Assembly (NCBI RefSeq): GCF_013410565.1
Contig: NZ_JACCFO010000001.1
Span: 6,014,001 to 6,078,000 of the forward strand
DNA from: Streptomonospora nanhaiensis
GTDB lineage: Bacteria > Actinomycetota > Actinomycetes > Streptosporangiales > Streptosporangiaceae
DNA: 64,000 bases
Reading direction: 5' to 3'
Shown: positions 8,314 to 17,589 of the stretch, piece after piece
How the letters are laid out: each line of letters starts with the position of its first letter
Numbering within the stretch: position 1 is the first letter of the stretch
Notes under the pieces: generated by a model
Databases searched by the model: none
Told to the model about the DNA's origin: nothing
The model's input: only the letters and a program-made list of their open reading frames with translations
Program-made: the position numbers and the translations under genes

Positions 8314-9018
8314 TCAGCCCCCGGAGTCGGCGGGCAGCAGCTCCAGCAGCATGAACCGCGTGGTGGTGGCGCCGTCGTTGTAGGTGGTGGTCATGCTGCG
8401 CGCCTCCACCGCGCGCAGCCCGGCCTCGGCGCAGAGCCGGTGCAGCCGCTCCACGTCGCCGTTGGTGTTGAAGCCCAGGAACAGCCGCCCGCCCTCGGTG
8501 AGGCGGCGGGGCGCCTCGCGCAGGTAGGCGCGGTGGGAGGCGTAGTCGCGGTCGAACAGCGACCACTCGATGTCGCGGGTGTAGACGAAGGACTCCGGGG
8601 CCGGGATCGCGCTGGAGTTCCAGAAGATGAGGTCGAACCGCTCCTCGGGGCCGATCTCGGCGAACATGTCGCTGCGCACCGCGCGCACCCGGTCGGACAC
8701 GCCGTGGCGGGCGGCGTTGACGCGGGTGTTCTCCACGGCGGCCGCGGCGATGTCGGCGGCCACCACCGCGCGGGCGCCGCGCAGGGCGGCGTAGACCGCG
8801 GTGACGCCCGCGCCGCAGCCCATCTCCAGCACGGTGCCCCCGGCGGGGATCGGCAGCCACGAGGTGTAGGCGGCGGTCGAGCGGGAGTTGTGCGGGGCGA
8901 ACACCCCCGGCAGCAGGTCCCAGCGCAGGTCCAGGAGTTCGAACTCGCGGTCGCGCTGGGAGGTGTCGGTGTGGCGCTCGGCCTCGCTCAGGCCGAGTTG
9001 GATGCCGTCGCCGGCCAT
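8314..9018 (-). CDS. PrmC-like class I SAM methyltransferase of unknown substrate
   Basis: The 234-residue protein has a class I methyltransferase core with VLEMGCGAGVTAVYAA as motif I. The overall pattern is that of PrmC/HemK or MTS-domain enzymes. Where glutamine N5-methyltransferases carry NPPY, this one reads WNSSAIP, so it should not methylate release factors. Its place between rmlA (31-bp overlap) and the epimerase points to O- or N-methylation of the sugar or aglycone, and a sugar O-methyltransferase is the simplest guess. The ATG at 9018 lies inside the end of rmlA, which implies translational coupling. Confidence 0.75.
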   Translation of the reverse strand: MAGDGIQLGLSEAERHTDTSQRDREFELLDLRWDLLPGVFAPHNSRSTAAYTSWLPIPAGGTVLEMGCGAGVTAVYAALRGARAVVAADIAAAAVENTRVNAARHGVSDRVRAVRSDMFAEIGPEERFDLIFWNSSAIPAPESFVYTRDIEWSLFDRDYASHRAYLREAPRRLTEGGRLFLGFNTNGDVERLHRLCAEAGLRAVEARSMTTTYNDGATTTRFMLLELLPADSGG

Positions 9019-9992
9019 GGGACCGTCCTCTCCGGGTCGTGGGGCAGCGGACCGGCGGGGTCGCCGGGCCGGAAGGGCGGCTGGAGTTCGGCGCTGCGCA
9101 GGAACCCGGGCGGGGTCGTCTCGGCGGCGGCGCGCGCGACCTCCAGGATGTAGCGGCCGTAGGGGGAGTCGGCCTGCCGCTCGCCGAGGCGGCGGCACTC
9201 CTCGGCGTCGATGAAGCCCATGCGCAGCGCCACCTCCTCGATGCAGGCGATGCTCACGCCCTGGCGCTGCTCCAGCGTGCGGACGAACTCGCCCGCCTGG
9301 ATCAGGGAGTCGTGGGTGCCGGTGTCCAGCCAGGCGAAGCCCCGGCCCAGGTCCACCAGCCGGGCGCGGCCCTGCTCCAGGTACACGCGGTTGACGTCGG
9401 TGATCTCCAGTTCGCCGCGGGGCGAGGGCTTCAGGGTGCGCGCGATGTCCACCACGTCGGGCTCGTAGAAGTACAGCCCGGTGATGGCGCGGTTGGAGCG
9501 CGGCACGCGCGGCTTCTCCTCCAGGGAGACCAGGTTGCCGGCGGCGTCGGCCTCGCCCACCCCGTAGCGGTGGGGGTCGGACACCGCGTAGCCGAACAGG
9601 GTGCAGCCCCTGAGCGCCTGCACCTCGCGGGCCAGCAGCGCCGACAGGCCGGTGCCGTGGAAGATGTTGTCGCCCAGCGCCAGGGCCACGGGCTCGTCGC
9701 CCACGAAGCCGGCGCCCACGCGGAAGGCGTCGGCCAGCCCGCGCGGCCGGTCCTGCTCGGCGTAGCTGATCTCCATTCCGAGCCCGCTGCCGTCGCCGAG
9801 GAGGCGGCGGAAGCCGGGCAGGTCGTGCGGGGTCGAGATGACGAGCACCTCGCGGATGCCGCTGAGCATGAGAACCGACAGCGGGTAGTAGACCATCGGC
9901 TTGTTGTAGACCGGCAGCAGCTGCTTGGAGACACCCGAGGTGATCGGGCGCAGCCGGGAGCCGGACCCGCCGGCGAGGATGATCCCCCTCAT
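8988..9992 (-). CDS. rmlA: Glucose-1-phosphate thymidylyltransferase
   Basis: The 334-residue protein starts MRGIILAGGSGSRLRP, the nucleotide-binding signature. It continues with SKQLLPVYNKPMVYYPLS, the sugar-phosphate and Mg sites of RmlA. It joins dTTP and glucose-1-phosphate to give dTDP-glucose, the first step of the sugar pathway. AAAGGAGGT precedes ATG 9992 and fixes the start. The C-terminus is extended by about 40 mostly Pro-rich residues and overlaps the methyltransferase gene. It heads the minus-strand operon rmlA, methyltransferase, rmlC and perhaps the TetR-like pair, and is divergent from rmlB. Confidence 0.95.
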   Translation of the reverse strand: MRGIILAGGSGSRLRPITSGVSKQLLPVYNKPMVYYPLSVLMLSGIREVLVISTPHDLPGFRRLLGDGSGLGMEISYAEQDRPRGLADAFRVGAGFVGDEPVALALGDNIFHGTGLSALLAREVQALRGCTLFGYAVSDPHRYGVGEADAAGNLVSLEEKPRVPRSNRAITGLYFYEPDVVDIARTLKPSPRGELEITDVNRVYLEQGRARLVDLGRGFAWLDTGTHDSLIQAGEFVRTLEQRQGVSIACIEEVALRMGFIDAEECRRLGERQADSPYGRYILEVARAAAETTPPGFLRSAELQPPFRPGDPAGPLPHDPERTVPWPATASNSA

Positions 9993-10279
9993 CGCGACCT
10001 CCTTTCGATCGGCGGTTGTGTCGTGGAATCGCTGGTGGCGGAATTCGCCGGGGAGGCGGGTCGCCACAATTTCTCCCGCCTCCCCTTCGGCGGAAGCGGT
10101 TTGAGAATCGCATTGCATTTCTCGCGGTGTCAACGAGAACCCCGCTGACCTGACATATGGATTATTCGCGCGTTGAGGGCGCCCATTTCCTCGACAAGGC
10201 TGCATATCAGCAACCGCTCTGCGATTCTCCGGCCTTGTCGTTCCGGCTCAGGCGGGCCGGGGCCAACGGAGGTGTCGAA
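9993..10279. promoter_or_regulatory. Divergent promoter region between rmlA and rmlB
   Basis: This 287-base region is clearly richer in A and T than its surroundings, with stretches such as CATATGGATTATTC near 10150-10170. It must carry start signals for both sugar operons. I see no convincing paired -35/-10 hexamers. It is the likeliest target of the TetR-like pair. Confidence 0.5.
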
Positions 10280-11269
10280 ATGAAGATCCTGGTCACCGGA
10301 GGCGCCGGATTCATCGGCTCGCACTACGTGCGGTCGGTGCTGGCCGACGCCGCTCCCGGTGCCGAGGGCGCCCGGATCACGGTGCTCGACCGCTTCACCT
10401 ACGCCGGCAACCGCGCCAACCTGCCCGAGGAGGGGCCGCGGCTGTCCGTCGTGCGCGGCGACATCTGCGACGCGGGCCTGCTGGCCGACCTGGTCCCCGG
10501 CCACGACGCGGTGGTGCACTTCGCCGCCGAGAGCCACGTGGACCGCTCGATCGCCGGCGCCGCGGAGTTCGCCCGCACCAACGTGCTGGGCACCCAGGCG
10601 CTGCTGCACGCCGCCCACACCGCGCGGGTGCCGCGCTTCCTGCACGTCTCCACCGACGAGGTCTACGGCTCCATCGCCGAGGGCCGGTGGGACGAGAACG
10701 AGCCGCTGGCCCCCAACTCGCCCTACGCGGCGTCCAAGGCCGGCGCCGACCTGATGGTGCGCTCCTACGCCCGCACCCACGGCATGGACGTGTCCATCAC
10801 CCGCTGCTCCAACAACTACGGCCCCTACCAGCACCCCGAGAAGGTCATCCCGCGCTTTGTCACCAACCTGCTGGAGGGCGAGCGCGTGCCCCTCTACGGC
10901 GACGGGCTCAACGTGCGCGAGTGGCTGCACGTCGACGACCACTGCCGCGCCCTGCACCTGGTGCTGGCCAAGGGCCGCCCCGGCGAGGTCTACAACGTCG
11001 GCGGCGGCGAGGAGCACACCAACCGCGACCTGACCGAGCGGCTGCTGCGGCTGTGCGGCGCCGACGCCTCGGCCATCGAGTGGGTGGCCGACCGCGCCGG
11101 GCACGACCGCCGCTACGCCCTGGACGACACCAAGATCCGCACCGAGCTCGGCTACGCCCCCCGGGTCGCCTTCGAGGACGGCCTGGCCGACACGGTCGCC
11201 TGGTACCGCGCCAACCGCGCCTGGTGGGAGCCGCTGCGCCCGGGGAAGGACGGTGGCCATGGCGCCTGA
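10280..11269 (+). CDS. rmlB: dTDP-glucose 4,6-dehydratase
   Basis: The 329-residue protein is an extended SDR. It has KILVTGGAGFIGSHYVRS for NAD binding, STDEVYG with the catalytic Thr-Asp-Glu, and SPYAASKAGAD with the YxxxK pair. It converts dTDP-glucose to dTDP-4-keto-6-deoxyglucose. CGGAGGTG lies a few bases before ATG 10280, which makes this the start even though the frame is open upstream to 10157. The stop overlaps the start of the 2,3-dehydratase, so the two are translationally coupled. Confidence 0.96.
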   Translation: MKILVTGGAGFIGSHYVRSVLADAAPGAEGARITVLDRFTYAGNRANLPEEGPRLSVVRGDICDAGLLADLVPGHDAVVHFAAESHVDRSIAGAAEFARTNVLGTQALLHAAHTARVPRFLHVSTDEVYGSIAEGRWDENEPLAPNSPYAASKAGADLMVRSYARTHGMDVSITRCSNNYGPYQHPEKVIPRFVTNLLEGERVPLYGDGLNVREWLHVDDHCRALHLVLAKGRPGEVYNVGGGEEHTNRDLTERLLRLCGADASAIEWVADRAGHDRRYALDDTKIRTELGYAPRVAFEDGLADTVAWYRANRAWWEPLRPGKDGGHGA

Positions 11270-12710
11270 GACCGCCCACCCGACCGCGCCGCTCAACGGC
11301 GCCTCCGCCGCGCCGCTGGGGCAGGAGGGCACCGGCCCCCTGCTGCGGCCCCGCCGCGAGGGCGGGGCCGCGGCCGCGCTGCGGGCCTCGGCCGCGCTGA
11401 CCGCGCCCGAGGACGCCGCGCCCGAGGACGTGCTCGCCTGGCTGTCCCGGCGCGCCGACCAGGGCGGGTTCTCCGTGCGGCCGGTGCCCTTCGCCGAGGC
11501 CGACGGCTGGCACCTCCGCGCCGACACCGGCGACCTGGTGCACCGCAGCGGCGGCTTCTTCACCGTGGAAGGGCTGCACGTGCGCGCCGACTCCGGCGAG
11601 GAGGCGGCCGAGTGGCACCAGCCCATCATCAACCAGCCCGAGATCGGGGTGCTGGGGATCCTCGCCCAGCGCCGCGGGGGCGTGCTGCGGTTCCTCATGC
11701 AGGCCAAGATGGAGCCGGGCAACCGCAACCTGGTGCAGCTCTCGCCCACGGTGCAGGCCACCCGCAGCAACTACACCGGCGTGCACGGCGGCCGGGCGGT
11801 GCGCTACCTGGAGTACTTCATGGGGCCGCGCCGGGGCCGGGTGCTCGCCGACGTGCTGCAGTCCGAGCACGGCTCGTGGTTCCTGCGCAAGGTCAACCGC
11901 AACATGCTGGTGGAGGTCGCCCCCGGCGCCGACGTGCCCGAGCACGAGGACTTCCGCTGGGTCACCCTGGGCGCGCTGGGCCGGCTGCTGCGCCACGACA
12001 ACGCCGTCAACATGGACGCCCGCACCGTGCTGGCCGGCGCCCCGGTTCCGGAGGGCGCCGACCGCGCGCTGCACGACGACACCGCGCTGCTGTCGTGGTT
12101 CACCGGCGAGCGCACCCGCCACCGCGTGCGCACCCGCACCGTCCCCCTCAAGTCGATCCCCCACTGGGTGCGCGAGGAGGACCGGATCCGCCACGAGGCC
12201 GGCCGCTACTTCGAGGTCGTCACCGTCGCGGTGGAGGCCGGCACCCGCGAGGTCGCCCGGTGGTGCCAGCCGCTGCTGCGGCCCTGCGGCCTGGGCGTCA
12301 CGGCGTTCCTGCTGCGCCGCTTCGGCGGGGTGCCCCACGTCCTGGTGCACGCCCGGCCCGAGGGCGGGCTGATGGACGGCGTGGAACTGGCCCCCACGGT
12401 CCAGTGCACGCCCGCCAACTACGCCCACCTGCCCGCGCCGCCGCCGTTCCTGGACGCCGTGCTGGCGGCGCCGCCCGAGCGCGTGCGCTACGCGGCCGTG
12501 CACTCCGAGGAGGGCGGGCGGTTCCTGCACGCCGAGAGCCGCTACCTGGTGGTGGAGGCCGACGAGGCCACCGCGCCGCTGGCCGAGCCCGCCGGGTACC
12601 GCTGGGTGAGCCTGGACCAGCTGCACGCGCTGGTGCGCCACACCCGCTACGTCAACGTCCAGGCGCGCACCCTGCTGGCCTGCTTCGCCTGCGGGGCGGT
12701 CGACCTGTAG
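11259..12710 (+). CDS. NDP-hexose 2,3-dehydratase
   Basis: About 483 residues in two homologous halves, the hallmark of this family (TylX3, EryBVI). WHQPIINQPEIGVLG with LSPTVQATRSNY in the first half matches WCQPLLRPCGLGVTA with LAPTVQCTPANY in the second. It removes the C2 hydroxyl of dTDP-4-keto-6-deoxyhexose, creating the 3,4-diketo intermediate used by the 3-ketoreductase and the C-methyltransferase. ATG 11259 sits 8 bases behind AAGGA; an in-frame GTG at 11253 is the alternative. It overlaps rmlB by 11 bases. Confidence 0.94.
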   Translation: MAPETAHPTAPLNGASAAPLGQEGTGPLLRPRREGGAAAALRASAALTAPEDAAPEDVLAWLSRRADQGGFSVRPVPFAEADGWHLRADTGDLVHRSGGFFTVEGLHVRADSGEEAAEWHQPIINQPEIGVLGILAQRRGGVLRFLMQAKMEPGNRNLVQLSPTVQATRSNYTGVHGGRAVRYLEYFMGPRRGRVLADVLQSEHGSWFLRKVNRNMLVEVAPGADVPEHEDFRWVTLGALGRLLRHDNAVNMDARTVLAGAPVPEGADRALHDDTALLSWFTGERTRHRVRTRTVPLKSIPHWVREEDRIRHEAGRYFEVVTVAVEAGTREVARWCQPLLRPCGLGVTAFLLRRFGGVPHVLVHARPEGGLMDGVELAPTVQCTPANYAHLPAPPPFLDAVLAAPPERVRYAAVHSEEGGRFLHAESRYLVVEADEATAPLAEPAGYRWVSLDQLHALVRHTRYVNVQARTLLACFACGAVDL

Positions 12711-12733
12711 GGCGCCGCCGCGCGCAGCGGCGA

Positions 12734-12758
12734 GGGGCCCCGCCTGCGGCGGGGCCCC
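12734..12758. terminator. Bidirectional terminator hairpin
   Basis: Eleven-base arms GGGGCCCCGCC and GGCGGGGCCCC with a TGC loop are followed by TTT. The hairpin lies between the convergent 2,3-dehydratase and phzE genes. Confidence 0.8.
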
Positions 12759-12796
12759 TTTCGCGTGCCCTTCCGCCCGGCCGCGCCGGGCCGGGC

Positions 12797-14716
12797 TCAG
12801 CCGACCTCGGTGGCCACGGGCGCCAGCACCCCCGCCAGCATCCGGCCGAGGATGTCCACGCCGTCGCGGGTGAGCAGCGACTCCGGGTGGAACTGCATCG
12901 AGGCGAACCCGGGGCCGCGCAGCGCGTGCACCTCGCCGGTCCAGGGGTCGCGGCTGACCTCCACCGGCCCCGCCGCCAGGGCCGGGGCGAGCACGTCCTC
13001 GGCGCTGCGCGCGGAGAACGTGTTGTAGAAGCCGACGCGCTCGGTGCTGCCGAACAGGTCGATGGTGTGCTGGGCGCCCTGGTTGGGCGCGGGGCGGCGC
13101 ACCACCTCCAGCCCCAGCTCCTGGCTGAGGACCTGGTGGCTCAGGCAGACCGCCAGGAACGGCCGGCGGTCGGCCAGCAACCGCCGCAGGCCCGCCCGCA
13201 GCGCCGCGATCTTGGGGTCGCCCAGGTCGCGCGGGTCGCCCGGGCCCGGGCCCATCACGACCAGGCCGCGGCCGTCCAGGCACGGGTCCTCGTCGAAGCG
13301 GCACACCTCCACCCGCGGGCCCAGCGCCCGCAACTGGTGGGCCAGCATCGCGGTGAACGTGTCCTCGGCGTCGACCACCAGCACGTCCAGACCGGCGAAG
13401 GGCCGCTCGGCGGCGGCGCCGGCGGCGCCCAGCCAGAAGTCCGACACCCGTTCGTTGCGCCGCCGCAGCGCCGCCCGCACCTGCGGGTGGTCGCCGACGC
13501 TGCGCGGGGTGCCCTCCAGCGCCGCGATCATGCCCGCCGCCTTGGCGCGGGTCTCGGCGGCCTCGGCCGCGGGGTCGGAGTGGCGCACCAGGGTGGCGCC
13601 CACGCCGATGCGGGCGCGGCCCTCCGGCGAGATCTCGGCGGTGCGGATCATGATGGCCGAGTCCAGGCTGCGCGCGCCGGCGGCGTCGCGGCCCAGCAGG
13701 GCCAGCACCCCGCTGTAGTGGCCGCGCCCGCCCGGCTCGTGCCGGGCGATCACCCGGCAGGCGCTCTCCAGCGGGCTGCCGGTGACCGTGGGCGCGAACA
13801 GGGTCTCGCCGAGCACCTGGCGGGGGTCGCGGCGGGTGCTCCCCTCGATCACGTACTCGGTGTGGGCCAGGCGGGCCATCTCGCGCAGCCGGGGGCCCAC
13901 CACCCGCGGCACGGTGTCGCAGACGCGGGCCATCATCTTCAGCTCCTCGTCCACGACCATGTACAGCTCGTCGGTCTCCTTGGCGTCGTTGAGGAAGCCC
14001 AGGACGCCGTCGAGGGTGGGGCCGGTGCCGGGGAACCGGTAGGTCCCGCTGATGGGGTTCATCCGCGCGGTGCCGCCGTCCACGCTGACGTGCAGCTCCG
14101 GCGATGCTCCCACGAACGCGCCGTAGGGGGTGTGCACGGCGAACGTCCAGTAGGCGCCGGACTCCTGGGCCAGCAGCCGCCGGAAGAGGGTCAGCGCGCT
14201 GGCCGGGGAGTAGTCCTCGATGTGCGCCACGAAGGTCCGCTTGAGCACGAAGTTCGCGCCCTCGCCGCGCCCGATCTCGCCGTTGATGATGTCGCGGGCG
14301 ACGGCGGCGTAGTCCTCGTCGCCGATGTCGAACCCGCCGTCGGCCAGGGTGATCCCCGAGTCGCCCACGCGCGCCAGCACCTCCTCCAGCGCGACCTCCT
14401 GCTGGTCGGCGACCTGGAGCGCGATGAGCGGGGCGCCGTCGTCCACGCAGGCGAACCCGCGTTCGGCGAGCTGGCGGTAGGGGACCACGGCCACCACGTC
14501 GTGGCGGGCGCGGCCCGGCCCCTCCAGCGGCGGCAGCGGCAGGTCGGCCAGCCGGGGCACGGCCGCGGCGGTGCCGGTGAGGACCTCGACCCGGTCGGGG
14601 CCGGGGCCGGAGTGGGGGCGGTGCAGCAGCGCGAACGCCTCGGGCGGGTCGCGCAGCACGGCCGCCAGCAGGTCGCGTCCGGGGGCGGCCTGGGGGGTGG
14701 AGGGGGTGGTGCTCAC
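12797..14716 (-). CDS. phzE: 2-amino-2-deoxyisochorismate synthase (PhzE-type fusion)
   Basis: The 639-residue protein joins a chorismate-binding domain (about residues 1-400, with [16 protein letters not shown] and [11 protein letters not shown]) to a class I glutamine amidotransferase. In the latter, CLSHQ carries the catalytic Cys and FHPES the His-Glu pair. It aminates chorismate to 2-amino-2-deoxyisochorismate with glutamine as donor. The GTG at 14716 follows GAGGAGGTG and overlaps the phzD stop by four bases (GTGA). The PhzD neighbour argues against an anthranilate synthase, which would also release pyruvate. It is the last gene of the minus-strand operon. Confidence 0.93.
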   Translation of the reverse strand: MSTTPSTPQAAPGRDLLAAVLRDPPEAFALLHRPHSGPGPDRVEVLTGTAAAVPRLADLPLPPLEGPGRARHDVVAVVPYRQLAERGFACVDDGAPLIALQVADQQEVALEEVLARVGDSGITLADGGFDIGDEDYAAVARDIINGEIGRGEGANFVLKRTFVAHIEDYSPASALTLFRRLLAQESGAYWTFAVHTPYGAFVGASPELHVSVDGGTARMNPISGTYRFPGTGPTLDGVLGFLNDAKETDELYMVVDEELKMMARVCDTVPRVVGPRLREMARLAHTEYVIEGSTRRDPRQVLGETLFAPTVTGSPLESACRVIARHEPGGRGHYSGVLALLGRDAAGARSLDSAIMIRTAEISPEGRARIGVGATLVRHSDPAAEAAETRAKAAGMIAALEGTPRSVGDHPQVRAALRRRNERVSDFWLGAAGAAAERPFAGLDVLVVDAEDTFTAMLAHQLRALGPRVEVCRFDEDPCLDGRGLVVMGPGPGDPRDLGDPKIAALRAGLRRLLADRRPFLAVCLSHQVLSQELGLEVVRRPAPNQGAQHTIDLFGSTERVGFYNTFSARSAEDVLAPALAAGPVEVSRDPWTGEVHALRGPGFASMQFHPESLLTRDGVDILGRMLAGVLAPVATEVG

Positions 14717-15408
14717 GCGCGCACCTCCTCGGCCAGGCGCCCGCCCACACCGGCCCGCCGGCCTTCGGCGGCGTCCAGCGCGTCGAGCAGGTCGGCGGTG
14801 AGGCGGACCATGCCGCAGCGCTGGGCGGTGTAGTCCAGGGCCAGGCGGTGGTAGCCGGGTGCGAAGTCGGCGACGGCGTCGGCGGCCAGGAACACCCGGA
14901 TGTCGTTGGTGAAGGCGTCCACGCAGCTCATCAGGATGCCGACGTGGGCGTAGACGCCGCACACCAGCAGTTGGTCGCGGCCCTCGGCGCGCATGCGCTC
15001 CAGCAGGCCGGTGCGGTGGAAGGCGCTGTAGCGCCACTTGGTGAGCAGCCAGTCGCCGTCGCGGGGCGCGAGCCGGTCCACCACCGCCCGGTCCTCGGGG
15101 GTGGCGTCCATGCCCGGGCCCCAGAAGTCGCGCAGCAGGCCGCGCTCGCTGGGGCTCATGCCGCCGGGCTGGGCGGTGTAGGCCACGGGCACGCCCAGGC
15201 CGGCGCAGCGGTCGCGCAGCAGCCCGCAGTTCTCCACGAGGCGGTCGCGCAGCGCCGGCGCCGATCCGAACGGGCGCAGGAAGAAGCGCTGCATGTCGTG
15301 CACCAGGAGCACGGCCCGGTGCGGCTGGAGCGTCCAGTCGGCCGTGTTGGCCGGCAGCTCCCCCGCGGTGGGCATGGGATAGGCGCTGATGGGCGGGATG
15401 GCGGGCAT
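14713..15408 (-). CDS. phzD: PhzD-type isochorismatase
   Basis: The 231-residue isochorismatase-fold protein has [10 protein letters not shown] with the catalytic Asp and TKWRYSAF with the catalytic Lys. CGVYAHVGI is the PhzD form, with Gly where cysteine hydrolases carry Cys. It hydrolyses the vinyl ether of 2-amino-2-deoxyisochorismate, giving trans-2,3-dihydro-3-hydroxyanthranilate and pyruvate. In phenazine pathways PhzF acts next. Here no phzF is found, and the SDR 42 bp upstream probably oxidises the product instead. AAAGGGGA precedes ATG 15408. Confidence 0.93.
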   Translation of the reverse strand: MPAIPPISAYPMPTAGELPANTADWTLQPHRAVLLVHDMQRFFLRPFGSAPALRDRLVENCGLLRDRCAGLGVPVAYTAQPGGMSPSERGLLRDFWGPGMDATPEDRAVVDRLAPRDGDWLLTKWRYSAFHRTGLLERMRAEGRDQLLVCGVYAHVGILMSCVDAFTNDIRVFLAADAVADFAPGYHRLALDYTAQRCGMVRLTADLLDALDAAEGRRAGVGGRLAEEVRA

Positions 15409-15450
15409 GGGTCCCCTTTCTCGCGGGGTCGGCGGGGGCGCCCCGGCGGA

Positions 15451-16221
15451 TCAGACGCCGAGGGTGGCGCCCCCGTCGACGGTGAGGGTGTGCATGGTGA
15501 TGTGCCGGGCGGAGTCCGACAGCAGGAACGCCACGGCGGCCGCGACGTCCTCGGGCGCGGCCAGGCGGCGCAGCGGGATGCCCACGCGGTAGGCCGCGGG
15601 GTCGCCGTCGAGGGTGCGCGCGCGGTCGGCGGCGCCGGCCCACATGGAGTGCAGCATCGGGGTGTCGGTGGAGCCGGGGGCCACGGTGTTGCAGCGGATG
15701 CCGTGCTCGGCCAGCTCCAGGCCCAGGCACTTGGTGAACATCTCCGAGGCCGCCTTGGACGCGGCGTAGGCGGCCATGCCCTTGCGGGCGGTGCCGGCGG
15801 CGTTGGAGGTGACGGTGACGATCGCGCCGCGCCCGCGCGGCACCATCCGGGCCGCCGCCGCGCGGCTCATGGTGAACACCCCGGTGGCGTTCACCCCGAT
15901 GCTCTCGGCCCACTGGTCGTCGGTCAGCTCCCAGGCCGGGCCCAGCCGCAGCACCCCGGCCGCGTTGACCAGGTGGTCCAGCGGACCCAGGCGGTCCTCG
16001 ACCGCGGCCACCGCGCGGCGCGCCTCGGTGTCGGAGCGCACGTCGGCGGCCAGCGCCAGGACGCCGTGGCCGTCGGCCGCCAGGTCGGCGGCCAGGCGGT
16101 CGAGCCCCTCCTGGGTGCGGTCGACCAGGGCGACCGCCGCGCCCTCCTCGGCCAGCGCGCGGGCGACGGCGGCGCCGATGCCGCCCGCGGCGCCGGTGAC
16201 CAGTGCCGTGGTTCCCTTCAT
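15451..16221 (-). CDS. EntA/DhbA-like short-chain dehydrogenase, probably forming 3-hydroxyanthranilate
   Basis: The 256-residue SDR has TGAAGGIGAAVA for NAD binding, a catalytic Ser in TSNAAG, and YAASKAASE with the YxxxK motif. Its length and end (LTVDGGATLGV) fit 2,3-dihydro-2,3-dihydroxybenzoate dehydrogenases. Lying between phzD and the DAHP synthase, it should aromatise dihydro-3-hydroxyanthranilate to 3-hydroxyanthranilate. The same three-enzyme logic is known from pathways such as calcimycin and benzoxazole antibiotics. The substrate assignment is inference from the neighbours; the fold is certain. Confidence 0.85.
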   Translation of the reverse strand: MKGTTALVTGAAGGIGAAVARALAEEGAAVALVDRTQEGLDRLAADLAADGHGVLALAADVRSDTEARRAVAAVEDRLGPLDHLVNAAGVLRLGPAWELTDDQWAESIGVNATGVFTMSRAAAARMVPRGRGAIVTVTSNAAGTARKGMAAYAASKAASEMFTKCLGLELAEHGIRCNTVAPGSTDTPMLHSMWAGAADRARTLDGDPAAYRVGIPLRRLAAPEDVAAAVAFLLSDSARHITMHTLTVDGGATLGV

Positions 16222-16278
16222 GGCGTCGTGTCCTCTCGGTCGGTGGGGGAGCGGCGGGGTCAGGGCCGCGGGGCGCCT

Positions 16279-17457
16279 TCAGGCGTTCCAGGCGGCCACC
16301 ACGGCGGTGGCCTGGCCCGGGTTGAGGCGGGGGTCGCAGAAGGACGTGTACTTGCCCGGCACCTGGTGCACGCGCGAGACGTCCTGGACGCACTCGGTCA
16401 CCGGTTCGGGTGTGGTCTCCAGGTGCAGGCCGCCGGGCACGCCGCCGGCCTCGCGCACGGCCGCCTGGAACTCCCGGACCTCCTGCACGATCGCCTCCAC
16501 GAACCGGGTCTTGAGGCCCGAGGGGGCGGTGACGGTGTTGCCGTGCATGGGGTCCGACATCCAGATGACGGGGTGGCCGGCGCGGCGCACCGCCTCGACC
16601 AGCTCGGGGAGCCGGCCGGTGCGCCCGGCGCCCATGCGCACCGTCAGCGTCAGCCGGCCCGGCTCGCGGTCGGGGTCCAGGCGCTCGCACAGCGCCAGCA
16701 GCTCCTCGGGGGTGATGGTGGGGCCGACCTTGCAGGAGACCGGGTTGACCACCGAGGCCAGCAGCGCGGCGTGCAGGCCGTCGGCTGCGCGGGTGCGCTC
16801 GCCCAGCCAGGGCCAGTGCGTGGAGGCCAGCAGGTGCCGGCCGTCGGCCGAGCGGCGGGTCATGGCCAGCTCGTAGTCCAGCAGCAGGGCCTCGTGCGCG
16901 GTCCACACCGACGGGCAGCCCTCGCGGGTGCGCCCGCTCAGCCAGCCCAGGTGGCCCATGACCGCGTGGGCCGAGGCGTAGCCGGTGAGCATGCGCTCGG
17001 GGTCGGGGGTGCGGGACTCCGGGTCGGGGTCGGGGGCGTTGACCATGTGGCCGCGGTAGACCGGCAGGTCGCGGCCGCCGACGCGCTCGACCGGGCGCGA
17101 CCGCGGCTTGGCGTACTGGCCCGCGATGCGCGCGGCGCGCACGACCGGCCGGCGGGTGATCATCTTCAGGGTTCCGGCGATCGCCTCGGCGAGGCCGGAC
17201 TTCGCGGCGACGTCGGGCCCGCCGCTCTCGGCGGGGTCCTCGGCGCAGTCGCCGACCACCACGGCCTGGGCCTCCCCGGCCGCCACGCGCGCCAGCAGGC
17301 CGCGCAGCCGGTCGGTGTCGCGCCGGCGCACCAGCGGCGGCAGCTCGGCGAGCCGGGCCCGCACCTCGGGCAGCCGCGGGTGGGTGGCCCAGTCGGGCTG
17401 CTGGGGTGCGGTGTGCGAGCGGGCGGCGAGCAGGTCGATGTCCACGGGGTCCTCCAC
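16279..17457 (-). CDS. Class II 3-deoxy-D-arabino-heptulosonate 7-phosphate synthase
   Basis: About 392 residues of the plant-like class II type, with VVVGDCAE near the N-terminus, KVGPTITPEELL, SDPMHGNT and FCDPRLNPGQA. It condenses phosphoenolpyruvate and erythrose-4-phosphate, the first step to chorismate. Cluster-borne copies such as PhzC usually boost precursor flow. Compared with the primary-metabolism enzyme of actinobacteria it is short and appears to lack the long N-terminal regulatory extension. Two GTG starts are possible: 17457 and 17445. The second has better spacing from its GGAGG. Confidence 0.92.
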   Translation of the reverse strand: MEDPVDIDLLAARSHTAPQQPDWATHPRLPEVRARLAELPPLVRRRDTDRLRGLLARVAAGEAQAVVVGDCAEDPAESGGPDVAAKSGLAEAIAGTLKMITRRPVVRAARIAGQYAKPRSRPVERVGGRDLPVYRGHMVNAPDPDPESRTPDPERMLTGYASAHAVMGHLGWLSGRTREGCPSVWTAHEALLLDYELAMTRRSADGRHLLASTHWPWLGERTRAADGLHAALLASVVNPVSCKVGPTITPEELLALCERLDPDREPGRLTLTVRMGAGRTGRLPELVEAVRRAGHPVIWMSDPMHGNTVTAPSGLKTRFVEAIVQEVREFQAAVREAGGVPGGLHLETTPEPVTECVQDVSRVHQVPGKYTSFCDPRLNPGQATAVVAAWNA

Positions 17458-17589
17458 TGTCCTCCACTTGCCGGGCGCCGCGGGCGCGGCGCCGCCGGTG
17501 ACCGGACGCGTTCAGCGCGCCCGCGTCGGGTGGCCTGTGGCTGCGCGCCGGGAGTGGCGGCGCGCGGCGCTGGGCTCGGGCGCCGCCCT

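Noticed and set aside
12797-17457. Reading the operon as a phenazine cluster
   Set aside because: PhzF, PhzB and PhzG are absent, and an EntA-like SDR replaces them. The flavin oxidase at 50713 is 32 kb away among unrelated genes.
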